Source: Verrucomicrobiota bacterium
GTDB lineage: Bacteria; Verrucomicrobiota; Verrucomicrobiia; Opitutales; Opitutaceae
Direction of reading: 5' to 3'
DNA: 64,000 bases
NCBI GenBank assembly: GCA_023399155.1
Contig: JAEWQP010000034.1
Location: forward strand, 21,480-85,479
Position numbers and translations under genes: made by a program. The notes below the pieces were generated by a model. It made no database searches and was not told where the DNA came from. It saw nothing but the letters and a program-made list of their open reading frames with translations. Below are positions 16,994-25,312 of this stretch, in pieces. How positions within the stretch are numbered: position 1 is the first letter of the stretch; the number at the start of each line of letters is the position of its first letter.

Positions 16994-17424
16994 TGAACCA
17001 CTGAGGGCGCAGAAGACACGGGGGATACAGAGAATACGGAGGGCGGATGGAGGGGAAGAGGCCCTGGGGGTGGAGCCGGCGAGGGCCAGGCTGGGCAACT
17101 TCGGCGACACGCGGCTGTGAGGCCCCGGTGACCTTCGGGAGATCGGACAACATGTAGCGGGTAATCAACTACGGCGATCGTCTGAACCCGATCACGTGCT
17201 TGAAAACACGACCTGATCGATAAGGAGAAAGAGAACGAGAAAGAGAAAGAGAACGAGAAAGAGAAAGAGAAAGAGAACGAGAACGAGAACGAGTCAGGCC
17301 GGCCGCGGCATTCACCATTCTCCATTCTGCCTTCTCCATTCGCTGCCTGGCGCGGCGGCGCCCTCTTCGGCAACGGCTCGGGGTCTGGTCTTCGCTCTGT
17401 GCCCTCTGTGTCCTCTGTGGTTCA
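16994..17424. repeat. Intergenic composite repeat element A (GAGAAC type)
   Basis: Fills the spacer between ftsY and holB. The outer ends are inverted: TGAACCACTGAGGG (from 16994) and its near-complement CCTCTGTGGTTCA (ending 17424). Inside are a GAGAAC/GAGAAA array (17225-17293), preceded by CTTGAAAACACG-ACCTGATCGA (about 17199-17220) and followed by a CATTCTCCATTC-type pyrimidine block (about 17315-17342). The inner order and flanks recur in reverse orientation at 32083-32283. Confidence 0.75.
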
Positions 17425-17497
17425 ATTCAGATCCACGAGCGGCTCGGCCGGAGGCCTCGCCCGACCTCCGATCCTTGAGCCGTTCAGTCCTTACCGC

Positions 17498-18466
17498 TCA
17501 CTCGCGCCGCGACCAGGCGCGGAGGGTGGTGAGGAGGAAGACCTCGAGCGCGGTGCCGACGTTGAGGTTGGCGCGCAGGAGGCCGGTGACGCGTTCGAGC
17601 GCCTGCACGGTCGAGACCGCGGCGGCCGAGGCGAGGGTGCCCGCGCGCTCGCGCGCAACGGCACAGGTGATCTTCTCGATCTCCGCGAGGAAGCGCTGGC
17701 GCACGCCGATGGCGGCGATGCTTTTCACCGCGTTGGCTTCATCCTTGTCCAGGTTCTCGAGCGCGCCGGCCGCCTTCAGGTCGTCGAGGGCCTTGGCACC
17801 GGCTGCCTCGAGCCAGGCATTGAAGCGGGCGGTGAGGGCGTAGACGCTGATGACCTGGCGCGCGGCTGCATCGCGGTCCGAGGCCGCGCTGCCGGAGGCG
17901 AGGTGGCGCAGCCACTCGGCGTAGTCCTGCAGCCATGACGCCGCCTCGGGATCGGATGCGAGGATGGCGGGAGCCGGGATCTTGAAGCTCTGGCAGCGGC
18001 TGCGGATCGTCGTCAGCAGCGAATAGGGGCGCGTCGTGAGCAGGAGGATCGTCGTGTCCAGCGGCGGTTCCTCCAGCGTCTTGAGAAACGCGTTGGACGA
18101 ACTGGCGTTGAGGCACTCGGCGTCGAAGACGATGCCGACCTTGCGGTCGCCGGAGAGCGGCGACTGGGCCAGCTGCCGCGTGAAGTGGCGCATCGTGTTC
18201 GCCTCCTCCGCGTCCTCGCCGATGCGGATCTGGCGCGATTTGCCGGAGGGGCGGAGCGTCACGAGGTCGGCGTGGTCGGCCCCGGACGAGGCCCACGCCG
18301 CGGGCAGCTGCAGCAGCCGTGCGGCGAGTTGACGGGCAAAGGCCTCGAGCGATTCGGCGTCGCCGCCGTGGAGCAGGATCGCATGGGCGAGCCGCCCCCG
18401 GTCGATGGCGCGGTCGAGGACCTGCCCGGCGACGGACTCGGCGTAAATGCTGTCGCTTCCGGGCAT
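17498..18466 (-). CDS. holB: DNA polymerase III delta' subunit (clamp loader)
   Basis: A 322-residue AAA+ protein of the delta' type: LDRAIDRGRLAHAILLHGG at the N-terminus, HFTRQLAQSPLSGDRKVGIVFDAECLN, then ASSSNAFLKTLEEPPLDTTILLLTTRP and IRSRCQSFKIP (SRC motif). The classical Walker A lysine is absent, as expected of delta', which does not hydrolyse ATP. No four-cysteine zinc module is visible. It helps load the beta clamp. It lies 41 bases downstream of tmk on the same strand, a common bacterial pairing. Confidence 0.9.
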   Translation of the reverse strand: MPGSDSIYAESVAGQVLDRAIDRGRLAHAILLHGGDAESLEAFARQLAARLLQLPAAWASSGADHADLVTLRPSGKSRQIRIGEDAEEANTMRHFTRQLAQSPLSGDRKVGIVFDAECLNASSSNAFLKTLEEPPLDTTILLLTTRPYSLLTTIRSRCQSFKIPAPAILASDPEAASWLQDYAEWLRHLASGSAASDRDAAARQVISVYALTARFNAWLEAAGAKALDDLKAAGALENLDKDEANAVKSIAAIGVRQRFLAEIEKITCAVARERAGTLASAAAVSTVQALERVTGLLRANLNVGTALEVFLLTTLRAWSRRE

Positions 18467-18507
18467 CGCGTGCCGGTCGTGCGGCTCAGGGAGCGCGGGT
18501 GGGCCGC

Positions 18508-19209
18508 TCAGGCTTCGCCCGCGGCCTTGATCAGCTGCGTGACGACCTTGAGCACTTCCTTGGCGATCGCGGTGGTGGGCCGGGTGCCGTCGATCACGTG
18601 GAAGCGTCCCGGCATTTCCTTGGCCAGAAGCAGATAACCTTCGCGCACGATCCGGTAGAAATCGATCGTCTCGCGCTCGATCCGGTCGGGCAGGTCGCTG
18701 GCGCGGTGTCGCACGCGCTGGATGCTCACCTCGGCGGGCACGTCCAGGACGATGGTAAGATTGGGCAGGACATTGCCCACGGCGAACTGGTTGATCTGGT
18801 TGACCGGGCCGGGAGAAATGCTGCGGGCGGCGCCTTGGTAGACCGTGGTGGAATCGAGGAAGCGGTCGCACAGCACGATCTTGCCGGCCTGCAGCGAGGG
18901 GAGCAGTACCTCACGTACGAGCTGGGCGCGGCTGGCGGCGAAAAGAAGCAGCTCCGTCTCGGGATGCATGGCTTCGCTCCCGTTGCCTCGGATGAGGATG
19001 TCGCGAATGTCCTCGCCGATCGCGGTGCCACCCGGCTCGCGGGTGACGACGAACTCGCGTCCGAGCTTTTCGAGGTGGGGGACGAGCATCTCGATCTGCG
19101 TCGTCTTCCCGCTGCCTTCGGAGCCTTCAAAGGAAATGAGCAGGCCCGGCTTTATCGCCGCTTTCTTCTTGGCGGCTTTGGTCGGTTTGGGGGATGTGGT
19201 GGCACCCAT
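18508..19209 (-). CDS. tmk: Thymidylate kinase
   Basis: A 233-residue kinase that phosphorylates dTMP to dTDP. After a lysine-rich leader comes LLISFEGSEGSGKTTQIEML (P-loop), TREPGGTAIGEDIRDIL, the DR(F/Y) motif LCDRFLDSTTVYQGAAR, and a LID region DLPDRIERETIDFYRIVREGYL. All residues of the family look intact. The start ATG at 19209 gives a 20-residue basic tail ahead of the domain. It sits between the PfkB kinase gene (16 bases upstream) and holB, probably as one transcript. Confidence 0.95.
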   Translation of the reverse strand: MGATTSPKPTKAAKKKAAIKPGLLISFEGSEGSGKTTQIEMLVPHLEKLGREFVVTREPGGTAIGEDIRDILIRGNGSEAMHPETELLLFAASRAQLVREVLLPSLQAGKIVLCDRFLDSTTVYQGAARSISPGPVNQINQFAVGNVLPNLTIVLDVPAEVSIQRVRHRASDLPDRIERETIDFYRIVREGYLLLAKEMPGRFHVIDGTRPTTAIAKEVLKVVTQLIKAAGEA

Positions 19210-19225
19210 GGCGGAAGGGGGAGTA

Positions 19226-20332
19226 TCAGTCGCGCAGGAACGCTTCAATCTCATTGAGTGTCGGGCTCTGGCCCGTGCGCACATAAAAACCGGAGTAGCT
19301 CGCGCCCAGTGTCAGGCAGGCCTCGCGGGAGAGGCCGATCAGCTGGCCGAGGACGAAACCGGCGTTGAAATGGTCTCCGGCGCCCGTCGTGATCTTTGGT
19401 TTGGCGGTGTAGGGGCCGGGTATCCAGGCATCGCCATCGGCGCTCGCACAGGCGGCCGATTCCTTCGGGTGCACCACGACGGTCGAGAAACCGAGGGCTT
19501 CGCGAATCTCCCGTGCGATGGCGCGCAGTCCGGCGGGACCGGGCTCGTGCGATGGGAGGCCGAGCGCGGCGGCGACCTGCTGGGACTCCTTGAGATTGAG
19601 GCCGAGCGTCACGCGGCCGTGCCCCTCGAAGCGCGCGATCACGCGCAGCGCCTCCACGAGGTTTTCCCGTGAGCGTTTCTCAGGGTCGGCGAGATCGAAG
19701 AACCAGATGCGGTCCGGTCGCGGCGGCAGGGTCGGCAGGAGTCGTTCGAGCAGCGCGCGAAAGAGCGCGGTCATGTTCGGAATCATCGTCCAGTTGACCA
19801 GGGCGACCAGCGCCGCGCCCTCGATTTCGCGGCGCAGGGCGTCCTCGCCCATGGCGGCCACGATCGCATCCCACGTGATCCCGTCCAGGCTCACCGTCGA
19901 GCCGAGCATGATCTTCCCGTCGGAAAACTCCGCGGCGATCGTCTCGCTCGGCTCTGCGATCGAGATCGCCTGCGAACGCGCGGCAAACGCCTGCAGGATC
20001 GGGTGGATCGCGGGCGTGCCGAGCGCGCCGATATAGCGGAGCGCGAGCCCGCCGGCCAGCAGTCCGTTGGCCATGAGGGGCCCGTTGCCGCCGAGTTTCT
20101 CCATCACCGGGTAGAGCTCGATGTTCGTGCTCTTCCCCGCCGCGCCCAGGATGCGTTGGCCGAATTCCGTGATCGTGGTCATCGGCGTGAAATCCGCGCC
20201 CTGCCCGTGGCGGCGCGAGACGGGGTGCACGATGCGATCGACGAAACCGTCCAGCCCGACCACGCCGCGCAGCGCCGCGAGCTGAGGCGCGCGGGCTTTC
20301 AGTTCCTGGAGCGTGCGTGATCGATGCGGCAT
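19226..20332 (-). CDS. PfkB-family carbohydrate kinase
   Basis: A 368-residue ribokinase-fold kinase. It has GVVGLDGFVDRIV near the start, KLGGNGPLMANGL as substrate loop, and the C-terminal signature TTGAGDHFNAGFVLGQL with the catalytic Asp of GAGD. Insertions make it longer than typical 300-residue members. The sugar or nucleoside substrate cannot be assigned. It is the first gene of the minus-strand run kinase-tmk-holB and is divergent from the TolQ-like gene across about 140 bases that must hold both promoters. Confidence 0.88.
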   Translation of the reverse strand: MPHRSRTLQELKARAPQLAALRGVVGLDGFVDRIVHPVSRRHGQGADFTPMTTITEFGQRILGAAGKSTNIELYPVMEKLGGNGPLMANGLLAGGLALRYIGALGTPAIHPILQAFAARSQAISIAEPSETIAAEFSDGKIMLGSTVSLDGITWDAIVAAMGEDALRREIEGAALVALVNWTMIPNMTALFRALLERLLPTLPPRPDRIWFFDLADPEKRSRENLVEALRVIARFEGHGRVTLGLNLKESQQVAAALGLPSHEPGPAGLRAIAREIREALGFSTVVVHPKESAACASADGDAWIPGPYTAKPKITTGAGDHFNAGFVLGQLIGLSREACLTLGASYSGFYVRTGQSPTLNEIEAFLRD

Positions 20333-20474
20333 GGGGGCGCCTTCGGCGGCACGGAGACAATCCGGCGGACACACCGAGCGGCAACCCCATTCGCGAATTC
20401 CTCACGCCACTCGCACCATGCCGCGCGGCCTTTTCCTTTGCGCCGTCCTCGTGTGCGAACCAACATCGGCGGCC

Positions 20475-21188
20475 ATGTCCTTCGTGTCGATCCTCGCGCA
20501 AGGGGCCGCACCCGCCCCCGAGCCCGGCCTGGTCCAGTATTTTCTCCAGTCCAACGGCGCGGGCCAGGCCATCATCTTCGCGCTCGCGGTGTTCAGTCTC
20601 GTCGCGTGGACGATCATGCTCGGCAAGTACTTCGAGTTGCGACGGACCCAGCTCTACAACCTGGGCTTCCAGCAGAAGCTGCGCGAGCAGCGCTCGATCC
20701 TCGACCTGCCGGAGGGTTTCAGGGTGCCGATCGAGGTGCCGTACGGCGCGCTCTTTCGCGAGGCGGTCGACGCCTTCTGGCGCGTCGAGGCGCGGCGCGG
20801 CGAAACGGACGAAAGTCTTTCGGCGGCGCGGCTCGAGCATGCGGAAAACGCGTTGCAGCGCGCCGTGGCCGCCCAGTCCCTCGGGTACGAATCCAACATG
20901 ATCTTCCTCGCCACGATCGTCTCCGGCGCGCCGTTCTTCGGCCTGCTCGGCACGGTCTGGGGCGTGATGGATTCCTTCGGTGCCGTCGCGCTCCAGCCGG
21001 TCGCGACCCTGCAAACCCTCGCCCCGGGCGTCTCCGGCGCGCTCCTCACCACTGTGGCCGGTCTGCTCGTGGCCATCCCATCGGTGTTCGGCTACAATTA
21101 TCTGCTTTCCCGCACCAAGCTCATGATCACCGACCTCGAGAACTTCGCCAGCTCCCTGGCCGACCGCATCGAACTCGAGAGCCGGTGA
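20475..21188 (+). CDS. MotA/TolQ/ExbB proton channel family protein
   Basis: A 237-residue inner-membrane protein with three membrane segments: about residues 30-52, 143-165 and 186-206. The second and third are in the TolQ core GAPFFGLLGTVWGVMDSF and ALLTTVAGLLVAIPSVFGYNYL. With the next genes it should form a proton-driven complex that energises an outer-membrane or envelope process (Tol-Pal or TonB-like). The start MSFVSILAQ at 20475 is preferred; an in-frame ATG at 20418 would add 19 residues (MPRGLFLCAVL) that look less natural. Confidence 0.92.
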   Translation: MSFVSILAQGAAPAPEPGLVQYFLQSNGAGQAIIFALAVFSLVAWTIMLGKYFELRRTQLYNLGFQQKLREQRSILDLPEGFRVPIEVPYGALFREAVDAFWRVEARRGETDESLSAARLEHAENALQRAVAAQSLGYESNMIFLATIVSGAPFFGLLGTVWGVMDSFGAVALQPVATLQTLAPGVSGALLTTVAGLLVAIPSVFGYNYLLSRTKLMITDLENFASSLADRIELESR

Positions 21189-21195
21189 GAGAAGA

Positions 21196-21383
21196 AAGGC
21201 TGAAAGGCTGAAGGGCTGAAGGGCTGAATACGCGATCGGAAAGGGCCCCCGGCTCCCGCTTCCTCAATCGTGCACCGAAAATCCTGATACACCCGATCGC
21301 TCGATCTGCGTTCCGCTCCGGAATCGTTCACGCCACTTCCTCCTTCAGCCTTTCAGCCCTTCAGTCCTTCAGCCTTTCCCTCC
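21196..21383. repeat. Mirrored GGCTGAA-unit repeat element C inside the tolQ-tolR operon
   Basis: The left arm (21196-21228) is four to five tandem GGCTGAA-type units. The right arm (21342-21377) is the same unit in the opposite orientation (TTCAGCC). About 110 bases of unique sequence lie between. The right arm ends 6 bases before the ATG at 21384, so the downstream gene has no visible Shine-Dalgarno. The last 36 bases of the right arm are identical to 51951-51986 in front of rplK. Confidence 0.85.
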
Positions 21384-21803
21384 ATGGCCCGCTCCTTCCA
21401 CCGCCGCCGCAGCATGACGCCAGTCTCCGAACTGAACGTCACCTCGCTGATCGATCTCGGCTTCTCGTTGTTGATCATCTTCATGATCAGCACGCCGCTG
21501 ATCGAGAACGAGCGCGCGATCCCGGTGGACCTGCCCGACTCGTCGGAATCAGTCAGTCGCAACACCGACCTGCGCTTCGTCGACATCACCATCATCCCGG
21601 GCGGCTACAATGTGGACGGCGCGACGTTCTCGCGCGACCAGCTTGAAGTGCAGCTGCGGGGCTATACGCTTTCGGGCAACCCGCCGGTGATCAGCGTTCG
21701 CGCCGATCGCAACGTCGCGTATCAAGAAGTCGTCACGCTGCTCGATATGTTGAAGCAGAACAACCTCACCAAGATCAACCTCGACACCCAATCGCGCCGC
21801 TGA
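21384..21803 (+). CDS. ExbD/TolR-family protein
   Basis: A 139-residue single-span membrane protein. The membrane segment (about residues 22-42) starts NVTSLIDLGFSLLIIFMIS with the essential proton-carrying Asp24, followed by LIENERAIPVDLP and a periplasmic ISVRADRNVAYQEVVTLLDML block typical of ExbD/TolR. It pairs with the TolQ-like protein upstream. The ATG at 21384 is preceded by the pyrimidine-rich repeat arm instead of a purine-rich ribosome binding site. Confidence 0.93.
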   Translation: MARSFHRRRSMTPVSELNVTSLIDLGFSLLIIFMISTPLIENERAIPVDLPDSSESVSRNTDLRFVDITIIPGGYNVDGATFSRDQLEVQLRGYTLSGNPPVISVRADRNVAYQEVVTLLDMLKQNNLTKINLDTQSRR

Positions 21804-21830
21804 GCACCTGCGCGCGGCCGCGGTTTCTCC

Positions 21831-22622
21831 ATGCAGGGTAAAACGAAACAGGGCTTTGTCCTCTCCGTGCTGCTGCACGTCGGCGTGATCGTGGGGGCGT
21901 TCCTGATTTCGATCTTCAAGCCGCCGGAGAAGCCCAAGGAGATGATCTTCGAGCTGGTGGCTCCGCCGCCGTCGGCCCCGGATACTCCATCCACCGAACC
22001 GGCCTTGGATTTCACCGCGCCGACCCAGCCGGTGCCGATTCCGCAGCCGAAGGTGGAGCCGCCGCCGCCCAAGCCCACGCCGACTCCCGCGCCCAAGCCG
22101 CCGCCCCCCAAGCCGAAGCCCGTCGAAAAGCCCAAGCCGGTGCCGAAGCCGCCGCCCAAGCCGGTGGAGGTGCCGAAGCCGATGTCGATCGAGGAGTTTC
22201 GAAAGCTCAATCCGCAGAAGCCCAAGCCGAAGACCGCGACGCCTCCCAAGCCCGTGAAGGTGCCGCGAATCGATACGCGGTTTAACGTAAACCTGCGCGA
22301 CACCGTCGTGAACGTCGACACACTCGCGGGCCTCAGCCAGATCGAACAGTCGGAGCTTCAGAACTACATCGCGCGCCTGCGCGAGGCCCTGCGCTTGTGC
22401 TGGGCCAAGCCCGGCGGTCTTCCGGCCGCGACGGCCGCCGACGTCGAGTTCCACGTTGCGCCGAACGGGAGTTTCTCGCGCATCCGCATCTCGCGCAGCT
22501 CCGGCCACACGATGTTTGATGCCTCGGTGGTGGAGTCCTTCAGCACGCTTGGGACGGCCGGCCAGACGCCCGAGGGGAAGCCGCTACACCTGCGCTACAC
22601 GTTCCGGATCAACGAGGACTGA
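21831..22622 (+). CDS. TonB/TolA-like energy transducer
   Basis: A 263-residue protein: short cytoplasmic start, one membrane segment (FVLSVLLHVGVIVGAFLISIF, residues 9-29), a long Pro/Lys periplasmic spacer (about 45-150, repeating PKP and PPPKP), and a C-terminal domain (about 180-263) with LQNYIARLREALRLCWAKP, VEFHVAPNGSFSRIRISRSSG and FDASVVESF, the TonB C / TolA C pattern. It would span the periplasm and carry energy from the TolQ/TolR pair. It is 27 bases downstream of the ExbD/TolR gene. Confidence 0.9.
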   Translation: MQGKTKQGFVLSVLLHVGVIVGAFLISIFKPPEKPKEMIFELVAPPPSAPDTPSTEPALDFTAPTQPVPIPQPKVEPPPPKPTPTPAPKPPPPKPKPVEKPKPVPKPPPKPVEVPKPMSIEEFRKLNPQKPKPKTATPPKPVKVPRIDTRFNVNLRDTVVNVDTLAGLSQIEQSELQNYIARLREALRLCWAKPGGLPAATAADVEFHVAPNGSFSRIRISRSSGHTMFDASVVESFSTLGTAGQTPEGKPLHLRYTFRINED

Positions 22623-22672
22623 CCAGTGCGTCGGCTGGCCGGACGTCTTCAGCCCGCACAAGACACCCGCCA

Positions 22673-22699
22673 ACAGAAAAGGCCCCTGCACGGGGCCTT
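22673..22699 (-). terminator. Terminator of tRNA-Ala
   Basis: Hairpin with 8-base arms (AAGGCCCC at 22679-22686 and its complement at 22692-22699, loop TGCAC). Read on the minus strand it is followed by TTTTCTG, which makes it the terminator for the tRNA-Ala gene. It may also serve the convergent TonB-like gene. Confidence 0.7.
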
Positions 22700-22707
22700 C
22701 TGGAAAA

Positions 22708-22783
22708 TGGTGGAGACGATCGGGATCGAACCGACGACCTCCACAATGCCATTGTGGCGCTCTTCCAACTGAGCTACGTCCCC
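22708..22783 (-). tRNA. tRNA-Ala (anticodon GGC)
   Basis: A 76-base tRNA with encoded CCA. Arms: GGGGACG/CGTCTCC acceptor including the G3:U70 pair that identifies alanine tRNA, D arm GCTCAGTTGGAAGAGC, anticodon loop ATGGCAT (GGC), T loop TTCGATC. Confidence 0.96.
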
Positions 22784-23141
22784 ACGGAGGTCTGAAGGGG
22801 CGGAAAACTCAGGATTTCCGGGGCAAAGGCAAGAGCTTTTTCGGCGATTGTTTCAGGAGAGGATGGCACTGCGAAACGTGTGGTGCCAGCGACCGTCGGT
22901 CCGGGGGAACCAACCAGGCGAGCCGGTCCCGCGCGACCGGGTGCTCGATTCGTTCCCGTTCTGACCGGGGATCGCCGCCGACCTGATTATCGCCAATCGC
23001 CGTCGCCCGCCCGCGGCCCGCCGCGTCGCCCATTCGATTCGCTTCGTCGGTCCGCGGAAGCCGCCCCGATGCGACGGCGACCGCCTCCGGCCTCGACTCC
23101 GCGTCCGCGCGTCGCAGGCTCGATCGGCACCCCGACTCGTC
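22784..23141. other. Spacer without a recognised gene
   Basis: About 360 bases between tRNA-Ala and the LapA-like gene. I see no supported reading frame and no clear repeat. The promoter regions for the divergent tRNA-Ala and LapA-like genes must lie here. Confidence 0.4.
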
Positions 23142-23330
23142 GTGACCAAGCAGACTCGCACCATCGTCCTGACCGTTATCGCCACGCTCGTCGCCATCGC
23201 CGTGCTCCAGAACATGCGCTCGGTGACCGTCCGCTTCGTGCTGTGGGACGCGGCTGTGCCGCTTTCGATCTTTCTGCTCTTCGTCTGTGGCCTGGGTTTC
23301 ATCGCCGGCCTCTTCTGGCGTCGCCGCTAG
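23142..23330 (+). CDS. LapA-like (DUF1049) small membrane protein
   Basis: A 62-residue protein with two hydrophobic segments (residues 8-23 and 40-58) separated by MRSVTVRFVLWDAAVPLS, the pattern of the LapA/DUF1049 family, where the loop FVLWDxxVPLSIFLL is typical. E. coli LapA works in lipopolysaccharide assembly; the role here is inferred. The start is a GTG at 23142; no ATG is available. Confidence 0.75.
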   Translation: MTKQTRTIVLTVIATLVAIAVLQNMRSVTVRFVLWDAAVPLSIFLLFVCGLGFIAGLFWRRR

Positions 23331-23480
23331 AGGACGGAGGACTGAAGACGGAAGAACTGAGGACGGAAGCGAGAGGCCGGGGTTCTCAGGATGAATCGTT
23401 CTCGTTCTCTTTCTCTTTCTTCCTTTCGGCTCCGGCTCCGGCTCCGAGGAGAAAGAGAACGAGAAAGAGAAAGAGTAAAG
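23331..23480. repeat. Repeat element B: GGACGGAAG units plus a GAGAAC hairpin
   Basis: Directly after the LapA-like gene come GGAGGACTGAAGACGGAAG-type units (23331-23370). Then an inverted pair of GAGAAC/GAGAAA arrays follows (23397-23423 as pyrimidines, 23448-23475 as purines) around a CGGCTC triplicate. A 16-base perfect match (23400-23415 with 23449-23464) could form a long hairpin between two convergent genes. Confidence 0.75.
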
Positions 23481-23508
23481 GGGGCGAGTAGGCGCCGGTG
23501 ATGGGGTC

Positions 23509-24324
23509 CTACTTGGCCGGGTGCTTGGCCAGCCAGGCTTCCATCGCCTTGCGCGAGATCCGGTAGAGCACGCCGCAGCGCGGGCATTGCGTGGCGATGG
23601 CGTCCTCGCCCTGGAAGAGCCCGTCCGGATCCTGCCGCATCGTCGGCGCCAGCACCTTGATGATGCGCTCCTCGGAACAACCGCACCGCCAGCGGTAGGT
23701 GCGCCGCTCGATCGGCGCGAGCGTCTCCTTCGTGGAGATCTCGCGCACTTCGTCGAGGCTCACGCCGCGGAGCCAGTCCAGATCGCAGTCGGGATGGGCG
23801 CTCAGCAGGACGAAGTTTTCCTCGCCCAGGTCGAAGAACCGGCCGGGACGCTGCTCACTCCGCTCGTAGAACAGTTCCGCCGCGCCGAAGATGTCGGGAC
23901 CTTCGAAGTTTACCGTGCTGCGGCGCGGTGGACCGTACTGGCCCTGGAGCTGCCGGATCGTTTCGCAGAAGAACAGATTGTGCGAACCCTCCTTCACGTT
24001 TTCGACGAACACCCGGCCGACCACGGTGCCGAGCTCGTTGTCCGCCGTGGCGAAGAGATTCAGGCGCGGCGACTGGAGATTGACCGTCCAGGCGATGAGC
24101 TCGTTGCGCGGCCGCGAGACACAGTGGAGCACGAAGGCGGCCAGCATGTCCTTGAAGGGCTTGTCGTGCTCCTCTGCCACGTGCATCCCGCCGTCGGCGA
24201 GATGGAGGTAGTAATCGAGGTAGAGATCGGTCAGCCGAGCGCGGGAAACGAGGACGTTGCGGTGCCGCACGAACTCGGTGGTCGCGACGATCCCCTCCGG
24301 GGCGGGTTGATCGGGAGTGGCCAT
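23509..24324 (-). CDS. hslO: Hsp33 redox-regulated chaperone
   Basis: A 271-residue Hsp33-family protein. The N-terminal domain has AAFVLHCVSRPRNELIAWTVNL and VQxxLxGxGP-like regions in divergent form; the C-terminal zinc module reads RCGCSEER ... ATQCPRCGVLYRIS, giving the CxC and CxxC cysteine pairs that release zinc on oxidation. In the family this activates a holdase that protects proteins from oxidative unfolding. It lies 31 bases downstream of prmB on the same strand. I took ATG 24324 (MATPDQ); an ATG at 24366 would overlap the prmB end. Confidence 0.88.
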   Translation of the reverse strand: MATPDQPAPEGIVATTEFVRHRNVLVSRARLTDLYLDYYLHLADGGMHVAEEHDKPFKDMLAAFVLHCVSRPRNELIAWTVNLQSPRLNLFATADNELGTVVGRVFVENVKEGSHNLFFCETIRQLQGQYGPPRRSTVNFEGPDIFGAAELFYERSEQRPGRFFDLGEENFVLLSAHPDCDLDWLRGVSLDEVREISTKETLAPIERRTYRWRCGCSEERIIKVLAPTMRQDPDGLFQGEDAIATQCPRCGVLYRISRKAMEAWLAKHPAK

Positions 24325-24355
24325 GCCCTGCGGTGTGCCCGCACGCAGCGCGCTG

Positions 24356-25312
24356 TCAACCGGCAATCCGGCGCCGCCGGCCGCCCGGCAGGTCCCCCGC
24401 CCGCACGCCGATCACGGCGTCGGCGCCGTCGCGCAGCGGGAAGGCATGCAGCGGCACCCCGGGAAACTCCGCGGCGATGGTCTCGCGCAGGTCGCCGTGC
24501 TCGAGCACGAGCACACCGCGCGGCGCGAGGTGCGCGCGTGCCTCCGCCAGGATGCGGCGCACGCAATCCATGCCGTCGCTGCCGCCATCCAGAGCGAGAC
24601 GCGGCTCGCGCGCGATCTCCGGCGGCTGGTCGTCGCACAGCCACGCCGGTTCGTAGGGCGGGTTGGCCAGAATGAGGTCGTAGGGCAGGGGGGGCACCGA
24701 GGCGAACAGGTCGGACTTCATCAGGTGCACGCGGTCCTGCAACCCGTGCCCGGCGATGTTTTCCGCGGCCACCTCCAGCGCCTCATCCGCCACGTCCACC
24801 GCGTCGACCGCTGCTGCCGGCCAGGCGCGTGCCGCCAGGATGGCGAGGCAGCCCGATCCCGTACCAATATCAAGGATACGGCGCGGCGCGAAACCGCGTC
24901 CCGCGAACGCCGCGATCGCCTCCGGCATCAGCTCCGCGATGTAGGAACGCGGGATGAGCACGCGCTCATCGACATAGAAACGGGTCCCGCCCAGCCAGGC
25001 CTCGCGCACGAGGTAGGGCACGGGCACGTGCTCCTCGATCCGGCGCCGGACGAGTTCGCGCAGCTCCGCGCATTCGAGCTGGGTCAACCGCGCCTGCGTG
25101 AAGTGGGGCAGGTCCTCCTGCTCGAGGCCGAGGAAACGGCCGACAAGGAACATCGCCTCCTCCTGCGCGCCGTGCAACCCCTGCGCGAACACCAGCGGAG
25201 CGCGAGCGAATGCCGACACGGCGAAGCGCAGCCAGTCGCCCACCGTGACCAGCACCTCGGTGCCGGCCACCACTGTGTTGCGCCGCGGGCGCGGGGATTT
25301 CTTCGTTGCCAT
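24356..25312 (-). CDS. prmB: 50S ribosomal protein L3 glutamine methyltransferase (PrmB/HemK family)
   Basis: A 318-residue SAM-dependent N5-glutamine methyltransferase. Motifs in order: an N-terminal helical domain with RRRIEEHVPVPYLVREAWLGGTRFYVDERVLIPRSYIAEL (PRS rather than PRP, typical of PrmB over PrmC), the SAM loop ILDIGTGSGCLAIL, and the catalytic NPPY (LILANPPYEPAW). The family methylates Gln in ribosomal protein L3. It probably forms an operon with hslO. Confidence 0.9.
   Translation of the reverse strand: MATKKSPRPRRNTVVAGTEVLVTVGDWLRFAVSAFARAPLVFAQGLHGAQEEAMFLVGRFLGLEQEDLPHFTQARLTQLECAELRELVRRRIEEHVPVPYLVREAWLGGTRFYVDERVLIPRSYIAELMPEAIAAFAGRGFAPRRILDIGTGSGCLAILAARAWPAAAVDAVDVADEALEVAAENIAGHGLQDRVHLMKSDLFASVPPLPYDLILANPPYEPAWLCDDQPPEIAREPRLALDGGSDGMDCVRRILAEARAHLAPRGVLVLEHGDLRETIAAEFPGVPLHAFPLRDGADAVIGVRAGDLPGGRRRRIAG

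Noticed and set aside
17225..17293. GAGAAC/GAGAAA array considered as a CRISPR array
   Set aside because: Units are 6 bases with no spacers, and there are no cas genes in the window.
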